DNA of 48,649 nt from Candidatus Bipolaricaulota bacterium (GTDB taxonomy: Bacteria > Bipolaricaulota > Bipolaricaulia > RBG-16-55-9 > DRXL01): positions 1 through 48,649 of the forward strand of contig CALLJK010000026.1 in NCBI GenBank assembly GCA_938091745.1, given 5' to 3'. Position numbers and translations under genes: made by a program. The notes below the pieces were generated by a model that saw nothing but the letters and a program-made list of their open reading frames with translations, made no database searches and had not been told where the DNA came from. This document shows positions 21,782 to 30,276 of this stretch, piece by piece (position 1 is the first letter of the stretch; each line of letters begins with the position of its first letter).

Positions 21782-24128
21782 GGCGTGGCAAAGCGATCTC
21801 TAAGACTTGAGAAATCTCCTCGACAAACTCAAAGTGGAGCGCTTCCTTGACGTTCTGCGGGAGCTCTTCTAGATCTTTCTCGTTGCGCTTGGGCAAGATC
21901 ACTGTCTTGATGCCGGCGCGATGAGCTGCTAAAACTTTCTCGCGAATCCCTCCGACGGGCAAGACCTTCCCGCGCAACGTGATCTCGCCGGTCATTGCTA
22001 AATCAGCTTGGACAGGGGTGTCGGTCAACAGTGACGCGAGCGCGGTCACGATCGTCACCCCTGCTGATGGCCCATCTTTAGGGATCGCGCCCTCCGGCAC
22101 GTGAATATGAATATCGTAATTGGCGAAGAAGTCCGGGTCGATCCCGAACTGTTCAGCATGAGCACGGATGTAGCTGAGCGCCGCTTGCGCCGACTCGCGC
22201 ATCACTTCCCCAAGTTGCCCAGTGAGCTTAAGTTCGCCCTTACCCTTCATCTTTGTCGCTTCGATGAAGACGATATCTCCGCCAACTTGGGTGACCACGA
22301 GCCCAATAGCGACCCCTGACTTGGTCAAGCGCTCTGCAACTTCAGAGAAATACCGCGGCGGACCCAGGAGCCTGCTCAGATCTTCTGGTTGGATGAAGCG
22401 CTTGGAGCGATCTTTTTTCTCTGCGACCTGGACCGCGATCTTCCTGCAGATCGCTCCGATCTCCCGCTCAAGGTTTCTCACCCCGGCTTCGTGAGTATAA
22501 TCCCGAATGATCTGGCGCAGCGCACCATCACTGAACTCAACTTGGTTGGCTCTCAGGCCGTGAGCTTTGATTTGCTTGGGGATGAGATATCTCTGGGCGA
22601 TCTGAACTTTTTCATCTTCAGAATAGCCAGGGAGTTCGAGCACCTCCATACGATCCAACAAGGGTGCGGGAATCGTATACAAGACGTTTGCCGTGGTGAT
22701 GAAGAGCACGCGCGAGAGGTCAAACGGCACATCGAGATAGTGATCGGTGAAATTATTGTTCTGTTCCGGGTCGAGGACCTCAAGCAGTGCTGACGCAGGA
22801 TCGCCGCGGAAATCGCTGCTCATCTTGTCGATCTCGTCGAGCATGAAGACGGGGTTCTTCGAGCCAGCGCGGCGCAGCCCCTGAATGATTCGTCCTGGGA
22901 GTGCCCCGACGTAGGTGCGGCGATGCCCACGAATCTCAGCCTCATCGCGGACACCCCCCAACGAGATGCGCACGAATTTCCTTCCCAACGCGCGGGCAAT
23001 CGAGCGCCCCAGGGACGTCTTCCCCACCCCGGGAGGGCCCACGAGACACAAGATAGGGCCCTTCATATCTTTCTTGAGCTTCAACACTGCTAAGTACTCC
23101 AAGACGCGCTCTTTGATCTTCTCTAAGTCGTAGTGATCTTCGTCGAGGATCTGGCGCGCCCGCGCGATGTCGAGCATATCTTTCGTCGTCTTTGACCACG
23201 GGAGCGCGATCATCCAATCTAAGTACGTGCGCGAGACCGTGTACTCCGCCGAGCTGGGATGCATTTGTGCTAAGCGTTCGAGCTCGCGGAGGGCTTCTTT
23301 CTCGATATCCTTGGGCATCTTGGCTTGCTTGATCTTGCGGCGTAATTCTTCGATCTCCGGGCCCTCTTCTTCGCCGAGCTCCTTCTTGATCGCTTCAAGC
23401 TGCTCGCGTAAGATTCTCTCTCGCGTGGACCGCCCGATCTCTTCTTGGACGCGCGTATGGATGCGCGAGCCAACTTCTAAGATCTCGTTCTCTTCTTCGA
23501 GGAGGCGCAAGACGAGCGTCAGGCGCTCCTTGACGTTGAGGGTCTCTAGGACTTGCTGCTTCGCTTCAACTTCGATGTCGAGATTGGCTGCGATGAAGTC
23601 AGCTAATTGCCCTGGATCGGTCAGGCTCGCAGCCATAGTATGGATCTCCATCTGGGGGTTGGGCAGGAGCGAGAGCATCTTCTGGAAGAGCGCTGTAACT
23701 TGCTTGCTGAGCGCTTCCGTCTCAATGTCTTTTTCAACGATGGACTCTAAGAGCTGGATCTTTGCCGTCAGATAAGGCATCTCGTTGGTGAACATCTCGA
23801 CGGCGAAGCGCTGCAGCCCTTGCACCCATAACAGCAGCGCGTTATTAGGGGTCTTGGTCACGCGGGCGATCCGACAGACTGTGCCCACGGTGTAGACGTC
23901 CTGAGCAGAAGGATGCTCGATAGTGGGATCACGCTGGGTGAGGACTCCAATGATCTTCGTGCTGGCCAGCGCATCTTCGATCAGTTTGACGGAGCTTTCA
24001 CGCCCCACCGCCAAGGGCAAAACAGAGTTTGGGAATACAACGGTATTTTTCAGGGGCAATATCGCGATGATCTCGGGTAAATCTGCTTTCTGAGGTTCTG
24101 TTAACTCAAACCCTGCCGGAGTCATCAT
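21765..24128 (-). CDS. lon: ATP-dependent protease Lon
   Basis: This 787-residue LonA-type protease has the N-terminal LON substrate-binding domain, a coiled-coil region, an AAA+ domain with Walker [10 protein letters not shown] (about 363-371) and Walker B-like VFMLDEID, and a C-terminal protease domain with catalytic Ser688 (PKDGPSAG) and Lys731 ([10 protein letters not shown]). It degrades misfolded and regulatory proteins in the cytoplasm. The length is normal. A good promoter lies just upstream, giving a leader of about 10 bases. The downstream PIG-L gene overlaps its end. Confidence 0.96.
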   Translation of the reverse strand: MMTPAGFELTEPQKADLPEIIAILPLKNTVVFPNSVLPLAVGRESSVKLIEDALASTKIIGVLTQRDPTIEHPSAQDVYTVGTVCRIARVTKTPNNALLLWVQGLQRFAVEMFTNEMPYLTAKIQLLESIVEKDIETEALSKQVTALFQKMLSLLPNPQMEIHTMAASLTDPGQLADFIAANLDIEVEAKQQVLETLNVKERLTLVLRLLEEENEILEVGSRIHTRVQEEIGRSTRERILREQLEAIKKELGEEEGPEIEELRRKIKQAKMPKDIEKEALRELERLAQMHPSSAEYTVSRTYLDWMIALPWSKTTKDMLDIARARQILDEDHYDLEKIKERVLEYLAVLKLKKDMKGPILCLVGPPGVGKTSLGRSIARALGRKFVRISLGGVRDEAEIRGHRRTYVGALPGRIIQGLRRAGSKNPVFMLDEIDKMSSDFRGDPASALLEVLDPEQNNNFTDHYLDVPFDLSRVLFITTANVLYTIPAPLLDRMEVLELPGYSEDEKVQIAQRYLIPKQIKAHGLRANQVEFSDGALRQIIRDYTHEAGVRNLEREIGAICRKIAVQVAEKKDRSKRFIQPEDLSRLLGPPRYFSEVAERLTKSGVAIGLVVTQVGGDIVFIEATKMKGKGELKLTGQLGEVMRESAQAALSYIRAHAEQFGIDPDFFANYDIHIHVPEGAIPKDGPSAGVTIVTALASLLTDTPVQADLAMTGEITLRGKVLPVGGIREKVLAAHRAGIKTVILPKRNEKDLEELPQNVKEALHFEFVEEISQVLEIALPRHVAVL

Positions 24129-24145
24129 GGGAGAATCACAGAGAG

Positions 24146-24174
24146 ATTTTACTTTGGCTGTCGGGACATGTCAA
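24146..24174 (-). promoter_or_regulatory. Promoter of lon
   Basis: Minus-strand TTGACA (plus TGTCAA, 24169-24174), a 17-base spacer and TAAAAT (plus ATTTTA, 24146-24151). No CIRCE or HspR-type operator is visible, so heat control is not evident. Confidence 0.75.
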
Positions 24175-24182
24175 GACATCCC

Positions 24183-24211
24183 TTGCTAAGATCTTCTCGA
24201 CACGGTATAAC
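24183..24211 (+). promoter_or_regulatory. Promoter of the DUF599 gene
   Basis: TTGCTA (24183-24188), a 17-base spacer and TATAAC (24206-24211). It starts 9 bases from the lon -35 box on the opposite strand. Confidence 0.68.
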
Positions 24212-24223
24212 AGAGTGATCGTT

Positions 24224-24862
24224 ATGCAGACGCTCACCCTAGAGACAATAGTCGCTTTGATCACATTTTTTGGGTGCTTCTATGGGTATCACTTTGTCTA
24301 TTTTTATCTGTCGCGTCGGCACACACACGCGACGCGCAAGGGCCGGATGCGCCAGGCCGTCGCTGGCGCTCTTCTGCAAGCCATCGAAGAGGGCGATCAC
24401 CTTTTGGTCGTGCACCAGTTGCGCAATATTATCATGTCCGTGACGTTTCTCGCCTCGGCGAGCGTACTGTTATTGAGCTTTATTATTAGCTTTAGTGGCG
24501 TCTGGGAGACCATTGTCGAGCTACCCCAGATCCCCAGTCGCGGGCTGCGCCCCCAAGATTACCCCATCTGGACTATTATCTTTACGCTGGCTGTCTCGTT
24601 CTTCAGCTTCTTGACAGCTCTGAGATACTTTAATCTCTTGTCGATGCTCATCAGTGCCCCATCTAAGGCCCTCTATGAGATGGAGGGCACCGAGCCTGCC
24701 AAATATCTGACAGATCTATTTATGCGCGGCAGCGATAGCTACACCCTCGGACGTCGTGGGTTTATTTACAGTGTTATTGCAGCTGTGTGGTTTCTTGACG
24801 TCTGGATCTTCATTGCCGTCACAATTCTGGGGACGGTATGGGTGGCGATCTTCGATCGCTAG
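24224..24862 (+). CDS. DUF599-family membrane protein
   Basis: This 212-residue protein has four hydrophobic segments and the family features RNIIMSVTFLASASVLLLSF, TALRYFNLLSMLISAP and a late GRRGFIYSVIAAVWFLDVW. DUF599 proteins are uncharacterised integral membrane proteins. ATG 24224 is used rather than the GTG 9 bases upstream because the -10 box ends at 24211 and transcription would start about 24218. The end overlaps the convergent ABC ATPase gene by 44 bases. Confidence 0.78.
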   Translation: MQTLTLETIVALITFFGCFYGYHFVYFYLSRRHTHATRKGRMRQAVAGALLQAIEEGDHLLVVHQLRNIIMSVTFLASASVLLLSFIISFSGVWETIVELPQIPSRGLRPQDYPIWTIIFTLAVSFFSFLTALRYFNLLSMLISAPSKALYEMEGTEPAKYLTDLFMRGSDSYTLGRRGFIYSVIAAVWFLDVWIFIAVTILGTVWVAIFDR

Positions 24863-25901
24863 GCAGCAGATAAATATCTGAAGCAGCAAATCCCACCTGC
24901 ACGACGTCGCCCTCATGGATTGAGCGATCGCGCGCGTTGGCTTTAATGATAAGCGTGTGACCAGCGGCTTCGACGTGCACCCATTGGGAATCTCCAGCGA
25001 ACTCTATGCTTGTAACCTTCCCCAAGAGCATATTCTCTGAGTATTGATTAATATGGATTCTTTCAGGGCGTATCAGTGCTGTTACGGATTGTCCGATCTC
25101 ACCGGAAGCAGCGCGAGCACGGATTAGGCTGTCTCCTAAAGTGATCACAACGCTCTGCTCATCATGGCGCAGAATCTGCCCCTCTAAGAGATTGCCCCGC
25201 CCGATGAAGCGCGCGACAAACTCCGTTGCCGGAGCGTGATAGACTTCTTGGGGTGTCCCAATCTGCTCGATATGTGCCATGCTCATGACTGCGACTCTAT
25301 CAGCGACAGCTAACGCTTCTTCTTGGTCGTGGGTGACGTAGAGTGTTGTGATTTTCAGGGATTTTTGAATCTTTTTGATCTCGAGGCGCAGGCGCTCGCG
25401 CAGTTTCGCGTCGAGAGCACTGAGAGGCTCATCGAGCAGGAGCACTTTGGGATTGGGAGCGAGCGCACGGGCGAGCGCAACTCGCTGCTGCTGCCCCGCT
25501 GAGAGCTCTGCGGGCATGCGGTGCTCGAGCCCCTCAAGCCCCACAAGCTCCAGCAACTGGCGCACACGATCTCCCACGTTTACAACAGAAGATCTTGTGA
25601 ACTTCAGCCCATAGGCGACGTTCTGAAAGACATTCATATGGGGGAAGAGCGCATAGTTCTGAAAGACCAGCCCGACCCTGCGCCGCTCCGGCGGCACACT
25701 GAGCACGCTCTGCCTATCAAAGAGAATATCTCCCGAATCGGGGGTCTCAAAGCCCGCAATTACTCTGAGAATTGTCGTCTTGCCGCAGCCGCTGGGACCG
25801 ACAAGCGCCATCAGTTCCCCGTCGCCTACGTCCAGAGAGATATTCTCTAGGGCGACCGTCGCGCCGAATCGTTTCGTGATATTTCGCAGCGTAACTTGCA
25901 T
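24819..25901 (-). CDS. thiQ: Thiamine ABC transporter ATP-binding protein
   Basis: This 360-residue ABC ATPase has Walker A GPSGCGKT at 35-42, signature LSAGQQQR, Walker B VLLLDEPLSALD and a C-terminal TOBE domain (about residues 240-350), so it is longer than E. coli ThiQ and closer to the PotA/FbpC group. It follows the permease gene by 4 bases and is governed by the TPP riboswitch upstream of thiB, which supports thiamine rather than iron or polyamine as substrate. Confidence 0.85.
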   Translation of the reverse strand: MQVTLRNITKRFGATVALENISLDVGDGELMALVGPSGCGKTTILRVIAGFETPDSGDILFDRQSVLSVPPERRRVGLVFQNYALFPHMNVFQNVAYGLKFTRSSVVNVGDRVRQLLELVGLEGLEHRMPAELSAGQQQRVALARALAPNPKVLLLDEPLSALDAKLRERLRLEIKKIQKSLKITTLYVTHDQEEALAVADRVAVMSMAHIEQIGTPQEVYHAPATEFVARFIGRGNLLEGQILRHDEQSVVITLGDSLIRARAASGEIGQSVTALIRPERIHINQYSENMLLGKVTSIEFAGDSQWVHVEAAGHTLIIKANARDRSIHEGDVVQVGFAASDIYLLPSDRRSPPIPSPEL

Positions 25902-25905
25902 AGAC

Positions 25906-27717
25906 TTAAAAGCGTTGGAGCGCGCGCTCTCCCCAGCGCTCGAGCAGGATAAACGCGAGCGCCGAGACCGCGATCATCACGACGCTCATGGCGCTGGGAG
26001 CCCCAAGGGAGTGCTGACTTAAAAAGCGATAGACGGCAACGGGCATCGTGTTCAAGCCTGGCCGAGCCAGCATAAGGGTCGCGCTCATCTCGCCCAAGCT
26101 GAGCGCGAACGCGAAGACCGCCCCAGCCAGCAGCCCCGTGGCCACGAGGGGCAGTTCGATCTCGCGCAGCGCCCGCAGGCGCGACGCGCCTAAGCTCTGT
26201 GCACCCTCGATCAGCTTCACATCGAGATTCTCCAAGACCGGCACAAGCGCTCGCACCACAAACGGAAAGATAATGACAGAATGTGCGATGATCACGGCGT
26301 ATGGAGTGCCCATGAGTCTGAAGGGGGGCGCGTTGAACGCCCGCAGCAGCGCAAATGCTAAGACAATCGACGAGGTTGCCAGCGGGGCCATGAGCAGCGT
26401 ATCAAATATTCTGCGCCCTCCCCAGCGCAGTCGCGCGATCACGTACGCGAAGATCAGCCCCATGGGCAGTGCGATGAGCATCGCTCCCACACCAAAGCCA
26501 ATACTGTTAAGAATCGCACGTAAAGGCGAATCCCCTAAAAACGCCTCGTACTGGGGCGTGAAGATATACGCATACCAGCGGAGCGTCCAATGCCCTCCAA
26601 AAACTGTCTCCTCCCACAAAGAGTCGGCGAGGATCGCCAGCACTGGGCCAACGAATATCAGAAGACTCACAAGCACATAGACCCAGAGCAAAAGCTTTGT
26701 CGGGCGCAGAAAGTCTCTTACTCCAGCAAAGAGCGGCACGGGAGGGCGCGGGCGCAACTGCTCGAGCTGACGTGCAAAGCCCCCTTGCACACGAAGATAG
26801 ATATATGTCATAGTGAGAGAGAGCGTCAGCCCGATGAGCGCCAGCGCCGCACCGATCTTATAGTTTGTAAGTTGAGGATCGAGCATAGTGACGACGCGGG
26901 TATAGATTTCGACTTCGATGGTCGAGAACCGTCCACCGCCCACGGAGAGCACTATAGGGAAGCTCAAAAAACAGAAGATAAAGACGAGCGCGGCGCCGCT
27001 GAGCAGCCCTGGGAGAATCATGGGCAGTGTGACATCTTTGAAGACGTAAAAGCGCGACGCGCCGAGCGCGCGAGCGCTCTCTTCATAACGCGGGTCGAGG
27101 CGCTCCCACGCGGCGTGCACCGTGCGCGTGATGATCGGCGCGTTATAAAACGCGTGCGCGAGCACGATCCCAGCTAAAGAGTACATAATGGGCAGGGGCG
27201 GCTCGCGCAGCCCAAAGAGATTCATCAAAAATTGATTAAGATAGCCGTTGCGCCCAAAGAGCAACGCAAACCCTAACGCGACTGTGATCGCTGGCAGCAC
27301 AAAGGGCACAATCGTTAACGAGCGAACTGCTCTCTTGAGCGGGAAGTCATAACGCGTGAGAATATACGCTAAGGGCAGCCCCAGAGCGATGCTCGCCAGT
27401 GTGCTGAGAAGCGCTTGCCAGAACGTAAAGAGAATGACGTGCTGAAAGTACTCGTCCGTGAGGATCTTTTGCACAAACTCTAGGGAGAATGTGCCGTCTT
27501 TAGTGAGGCCCTCGCGGAGCAAGTTTGCTAAAGGAGCGTAGAAGAAGAGTATGAGAAAGAGTATGGGCAGGAGGAGCAGACCTAACCTCCATGCCCCCGA
27601 CCTCTCCCCTACCCCCTCCCCTAAAGAGGGAGGGGAATCCCCCCTTCCCTTTAGGGAAGGGGGCATGGGGGTTAGGTGAGAAGGGGCTGGGGGAGAGGTC
27701 AAAGACACTCTGTTCAC
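25906..27717 (-). CDS. thiP: Thiamine ABC transporter permease, fused two-domain
   Basis: This protein of about 603 residues contains two binding-protein-dependent permease domains in tandem, each with about six helices and an EAA-like loop (SARALGASRFYVFKDVTLPM and GAQSLGASRLRALREIELPL). That fused layout is typical of ThiP/FbpB. The GTG at 27717 overlaps the thiB stop (GTGA) and is preferred to the upstream in-frame start, which lies in thiB. Residues about 6-40 are encoded by a palindromic repeat (PSLKGRGDSPPSLGEGVGER) and precede the first helix; the real start could be ATG 27666 within it. Confidence 0.88.
   Translation of the reverse strand: MNRVSLTSPPAPSHLTPMPPSLKGRGDSPPSLGEGVGERSGAWRLGLLLLPILFLILFFYAPLANLLREGLTKDGTFSLEFVQKILTDEYFQHVILFTFWQALLSTLASIALGLPLAYILTRYDFPLKRAVRSLTIVPFVLPAITVALGFALLFGRNGYLNQFLMNLFGLREPPLPIMYSLAGIVLAHAFYNAPIITRTVHAAWERLDPRYEESARALGASRFYVFKDVTLPMILPGLLSGAALVFIFCFLSFPIVLSVGGGRFSTIEVEIYTRVVTMLDPQLTNYKIGAALALIGLTLSLTMTYIYLRVQGGFARQLEQLRPRPPVPLFAGVRDFLRPTKLLLWVYVLVSLLIFVGPVLAILADSLWEETVFGGHWTLRWYAYIFTPQYEAFLGDSPLRAILNSIGFGVGAMLIALPMGLIFAYVIARLRWGGRRIFDTLLMAPLATSSIVLAFALLRAFNAPPFRLMGTPYAVIIAHSVIIFPFVVRALVPVLENLDVKLIEGAQSLGASRLRALREIELPLVATGLLAGAVFAFALSLGEMSATLMLARPGLNTMPVAVYRFLSQHSLGAPSAMSVVMIAVSALAFILLERWGERALQRF
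27581..27700. repeat. G/C-rich palindromic repeat inside thiP
   Basis: CCTAACCTCCATGCCCCC (27581-27598) pairs with GGGGGCATGGGGGTTAGG (27659-27676) with one mismatch. GACCTCTCCCC (27599-27609) pairs with GGGGAGAGGTC (27690-27700) perfectly. Internal CCCCCTTCCCT and AGGGAAGGGGG (27640-27663) form another stem. It encodes the Ser/Pro/Gly-rich N-terminus of ThiP in frame and is typical of small mobile palindromic repeats. Confidence 0.75.
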
Positions 27718-28751
27718 CGTCCCGTAACGACGAGCCTGGCCCACTCATCAAGCCAGCGGTCGTCGTTCTCAGCGACTAAATCAAGGGGCAGCATCACCGG
27801 ATTTGGCGGGATAACGGCGCACGTCCGCCATTTCTCCGGGAGCTTCGCTTGTGAGTTCGCTGGGAACATCACTTCGGTGTCGGGAAGCTTCTCTTGGACT
27901 TCAACCGAGAGCAAGAAATCCAAGAACGCTCGAGCCAGCTTTGGGTTGTCTGTAGTCCTGACGATCCCCGCGCCGAAGATCGTGCGATAGCCTTGATTGT
28001 TGGGCAGTAAGGGCTTATAGCGTGCGTCGAAGCACGCATCGGTCGAGAAGCTCACGACCATCGGGGCTTCGCCCTTGGTGAAGAGCTTATACGCCGCACT
28101 CCAGCCGGGCTGGATCGTCAAGATCGTGGGCAAGAGCTGTTTCCAGTAGTCGAGATAGCCTAGATTCCCATAGTTATAGATTGTCCAGAGCAGGAAGGCG
28201 TGCCCGACGCTCGACGTGCGCGCGTCCTGGATGATCAGCTTCTTCTGATATTGAGACTTCGTTAAGTCGGCGAACGTCTTGGGCAGCTCTTCGGGCTTGA
28301 GCTTTTCGCTGTCGTAGACGAGCGTGATAAACCCGTGCTCGTAGGGGATGAGCGTCCGTTCAGGGTCAAATAAGAGCGATTTCGCGACGGTCTTTAGGTT
28401 GGGGACGTCGCTTTCGCCCAAGGGCACGAAAAGCCCAAACTGTTTGGCTTTGGGGATGTCGTTAATCTCGCCCATGAAGACGTCAGCGGGGGTGCCGCCG
28501 GATTGGATCTCTTGGACGAGACGAGCGAGCATGGCACGGCTTGGTCCTGTAGCAACGAATTCGACTTCGACACCGGGGTTGCGCTTCTCGAACTCAGTCT
28601 TGATGAACTTCGCCGGGCCCCATGAGACGAAACTGTCATAGACGTAGACGACAAGCTTCGAGCCTTCGCCGGCCTGAGCTACCGAGAAAGAGACGCTCCA
28701 AGCCAGCACCGATCCGATGAGCAGCGCGACGAGTGCTGCACGACGCAGCAT
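27714..28751 (-). CDS. thiB: Thiamine-binding ABC transporter substrate-binding protein
   Basis: This 345-residue protein has a signal peptide (residues 1-26, ending SVAQA) and a class II (TbpA/ThiB) binding fold. SKLVVYVYDSFVSWGPAKF, the GGTPADVFMGEIND segment and the RTSSVGHAFLLW loop are family hallmarks. It captures thiamine or its phosphates outside the membrane. AAAGGAGGG lies before the ATG and just after the riboswitch, so translation or transcription would fall when TPP is high. It is the first gene of thiBPQ. Confidence 0.9.
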   Translation of the reverse strand: MLRRAALVALLIGSVLAWSVSFSVAQAGEGSKLVVYVYDSFVSWGPAKFIKTEFEKRNPGVEVEFVATGPSRAMLARLVQEIQSGGTPADVFMGEINDIPKAKQFGLFVPLGESDVPNLKTVAKSLLFDPERTLIPYEHGFITLVYDSEKLKPEELPKTFADLTKSQYQKKLIIQDARTSSVGHAFLLWTIYNYGNLGYLDYWKQLLPTILTIQPGWSAAYKLFTKGEAPMVVSFSTDACFDARYKPLLPNNQGYRTIFGAGIVRTTDNPKLARAFLDFLLSVEVQEKLPDTEVMFPANSQAKLPEKWRTCAVIPPNPVMLPLDLVAENDDRWLDEWARLVVTGR

Positions 28752-28800
28752 GATGATCCCTCCTTTGTACTGTTCTAAGGAGAGACCTCGGGAGGACGCT

Positions 28801-28890
28801 GAAGGTTCCCTACGCCGGTATTACCCGGATCAGGTTCCAAGGGTCGGTCTCAGAGTAGAGACCCTCTCAGCCCGGTTCCCCGAGCTCCCC
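28801..28890 (-). ncRNA. TPP riboswitch (THI element)
   Basis: On the minus strand the RNA contains GGGGAGC at its 5' side, CUGAGAGG (pyrimidine sensor), ACCUGAUCCGGGUAAUACC and GCGUAGGGAA (pyrophosphate sensor), in the order of the THI element, with the closing P1 stem. It lies about 50 bases upstream of the thiB ATG. The downstream CCUCCCGAGG and the AAAGGAGGG ribosome binding site could pair, suggesting translational control. It binds thiamine pyrophosphate and represses the operon. Confidence 0.95.
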
Positions 28891-28902
28891 TATGACATAA
28901 AG

Positions 28903-28931
28903 AGTTTAACATGCTAGATAAGTCTTGTCAA
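28903..28931 (-). promoter_or_regulatory. Promoter of the TPP riboswitch / thiBPQ operon
   Basis: Minus-strand TTGACA (plus TGTCAA, 28926-28931), a 17-base spacer and TAAACT (plus AGTTTA, 28903-28908). The -35 overlaps the stop codon of the upstream ATPase gene, so the thi operon is transcribed separately. Confidence 0.8.
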
Positions 28932-29677
28932 GCAGCGCCGAGCTGCTGGAGGAGCTCAGCTTTCAGCGCGACAAAGTCTGAATGGGTCGGGTTACGCGGG
29001 CGCTGAAGAGAGACGGTAAGCACGGCTTTGACACGCGCCGGGCGCTCCGAGAGCACATAGACCCTATCAGCGAGCTTGAGAGCTTCTTCAACATCATGGG
29101 TGACGAAGAGCGTCGTCTGCGGGGATTTCTCCCAAGCTTTCAAGAGCCAGTCGTGCAGCTCAGATCGCGTGATAGCGTCGAGCGCCCCGAAGGGCTCGTC
29201 CAGTAAGAGAATCTCTCTCTGAGAGAGCAGCGTGCGGATGAGCGCGACGCGCTGACGCATCCCCGCTGAGAGCTGGGCAGGGTATACCCTCTCAAACCCA
29301 GACAAGCCGAACTCTGCAAAGAGCTGCTTCGCGCGAGCTTCAGCTTGTTCTCTCTCTTCTTGAGAGATTTCCGGACCAAGCAGAGCATTTTTAAGCGCCG
29401 TGCGCCAGGGCAGAAGTAAGTCTTTTTGCTGCATATACGCGACATGGCGCCGACAGTCACTCACGGGAGAGCTGTTCAGAAAGATCGTCCCCGAATCGGG
29501 GCAAATCAGCCCGGCAATGATGTGCAAGAGCGTCGTCTTGCCGCAGCCGCTGGGGCCTATGAGCGCGACCAACTCCCCGTGCTGGACTTCTAAATCGATC
29601 TTATCGAGCACCGGCAACGGCAGCCCGTCACGGGCAAAACTCTTACTGATCTGCAGGAGCTGCAGATGGGGCGACAT
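28928..29677 (-). CDS. ABC transporter ATP-binding protein, SsuB/TauB/ThiZ-like
   Basis: This 249-residue ATPase has Walker A GPSGCGKT (41-48), signature LSAGMRQR, and Walker B ILLLDEPFGALD followed by the FVTHDVEEA switch. The D-loop and the PARVKAVLTVSLQRPR tail are typical of the nitrate/taurine/pyrimidine (NitT/TauT) group. No cognate permease or binding protein is next to it; the thi operon is downstream with its own ATPase. It might serve a ThiXYZ-type (HMP) importer elsewhere. It follows the MgtC-like gene by 4 bases. Confidence 0.8.
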   Translation of the reverse strand: MSPHLQLLQISKSFARDGLPLPVLDKIDLEVQHGELVALIGPSGCGKTTLLHIIAGLICPDSGTIFLNSSPVSDCRRHVAYMQQKDLLLPWRTALKNALLGPEISQEEREQAEARAKQLFAEFGLSGFERVYPAQLSAGMRQRVALIRTLLSQREILLLDEPFGALDAITRSELHDWLLKAWEKSPQTTLFVTHDVEEALKLADRVYVLSERPARVKAVLTVSLQRPRNPTHSDFVALKAELLQQLGAA

Positions 29678-29681
29678 ACAG

Positions 29682-30098
29682 TTATTCTGGATGCTTATGG
29701 GTCTCGATCAAGCGCACGCCTGCTAAGATAATGAGAACAATAGCTGCCGAGATCGCGGCTAAGAGATACTGCCCCAGCCCTGCGGCCATGCCAATAGCAG
29801 CTACCGCCCACAATCCTGCAGCGGTTGTCAGCCCACGCACGACCTCCCCCTCGCGGAAGATCGTGCCTGCCCCTAAAAAGCCAATGCCTACGGCGATGTT
29901 CGCCGCTAAGCGCCCGGGATCCGCGCCTGGTCCAAAGGCTGTGACCGACAGGACTGTAAAGAGTGCTGAGCCGAACGCCACCAGCATATATGTTCTCAAT
30001 CCTGCCGGGCGCTGCGCGCGCTCGCGCTCCCATCCCACCAGCGCCCCTAACAGCGCTGCGACTACCAAGCGTATGGCTAATTCCCAGTTCAGAGCCAT
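29682..30098 (-). CDS. MgtC/SapB-family membrane protein
   Basis: This 138-residue protein has four hydrophobic helices and the MgtC family motifs ALLGALVGWERERAQRPAGLRT, GIGFLGAGTIFREG and GLTTAAGLWAVAAIGMAAG. In Salmonella MgtC affects membrane ATP synthase and Mg homeostasis; here the role is unknown. ATG 30098 is chosen because homology begins here and the TTGACA-18-GAAAAT promoter at 30105-30134 would put transcription at or next to it, giving a leaderless message. Confidence 0.85.
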   Translation of the reverse strand: MALNWELAIRLVVAALLGALVGWERERAQRPAGLRTYMLVAFGSALFTVLSVTAFGPGADPGRLAANIAVGIGFLGAGTIFREGEVVRGLTTAAGLWAVAAIGMAAGLGQYLLAAISAAIVLIILAGVRLIETHKHPE

Positions 30099-30104
30099 AG
30101 ATTG

Positions 30105-30134
30105 ATTTTCACCGAAATTCCATTCCCATGTCAA
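30105..30134 (-). promoter_or_regulatory. Promoter of the MgtC/ATPase pair
   Basis: Minus-strand TTGACA (plus TGTCAA, 30129-30134), an 18-base spacer and GAAAAT (plus ATTTTC, 30105-30110), immediately before ATG 30098. Confidence 0.55.
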
Positions 30135-30162
30135 GCCCTTTGCGTTACAATGGACTGAACTT

Positions 30163-30276
30163 ATGCGCACGCGCCAGATTTTCTATGGGATCCTCGTGCT
30201 CGTCCTGCTCGCCATTGTCCTAATTTTTATCAGAATATTCTTATCTGGCTGCGGCATCTGGCGCATCCCCTGCTGA
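30163..30276 (+). CDS. Candidate 37-residue single-helix membrane peptide
   Basis: The frame encodes a short basic start (MRTRQ) followed by a strongly hydrophobic helix (FYGILVLVLLAIVLIFIRIF) and a short tail with two Cys. TACAAT at 30145-30150 lies 12 bases upstream and could be a -10 box. It is antisense to the last 31 codons of the racemase gene, which are beyond the usual end of that family. The composition is what one expects of a small membrane protein, but the frame may be fortuitous. Confidence 0.35.
   Translation: MRTRQIFYGILVLVLLAIVLIFIRIFLSGCGIWRIPC

Noticed and set aside
24160-24182. GGGACATGTC and GACATCCC around the lon -35 box as a heat-shock operator
   Set aside because: The two halves do not form a good inverted repeat and match neither CIRCE nor HspR sites.
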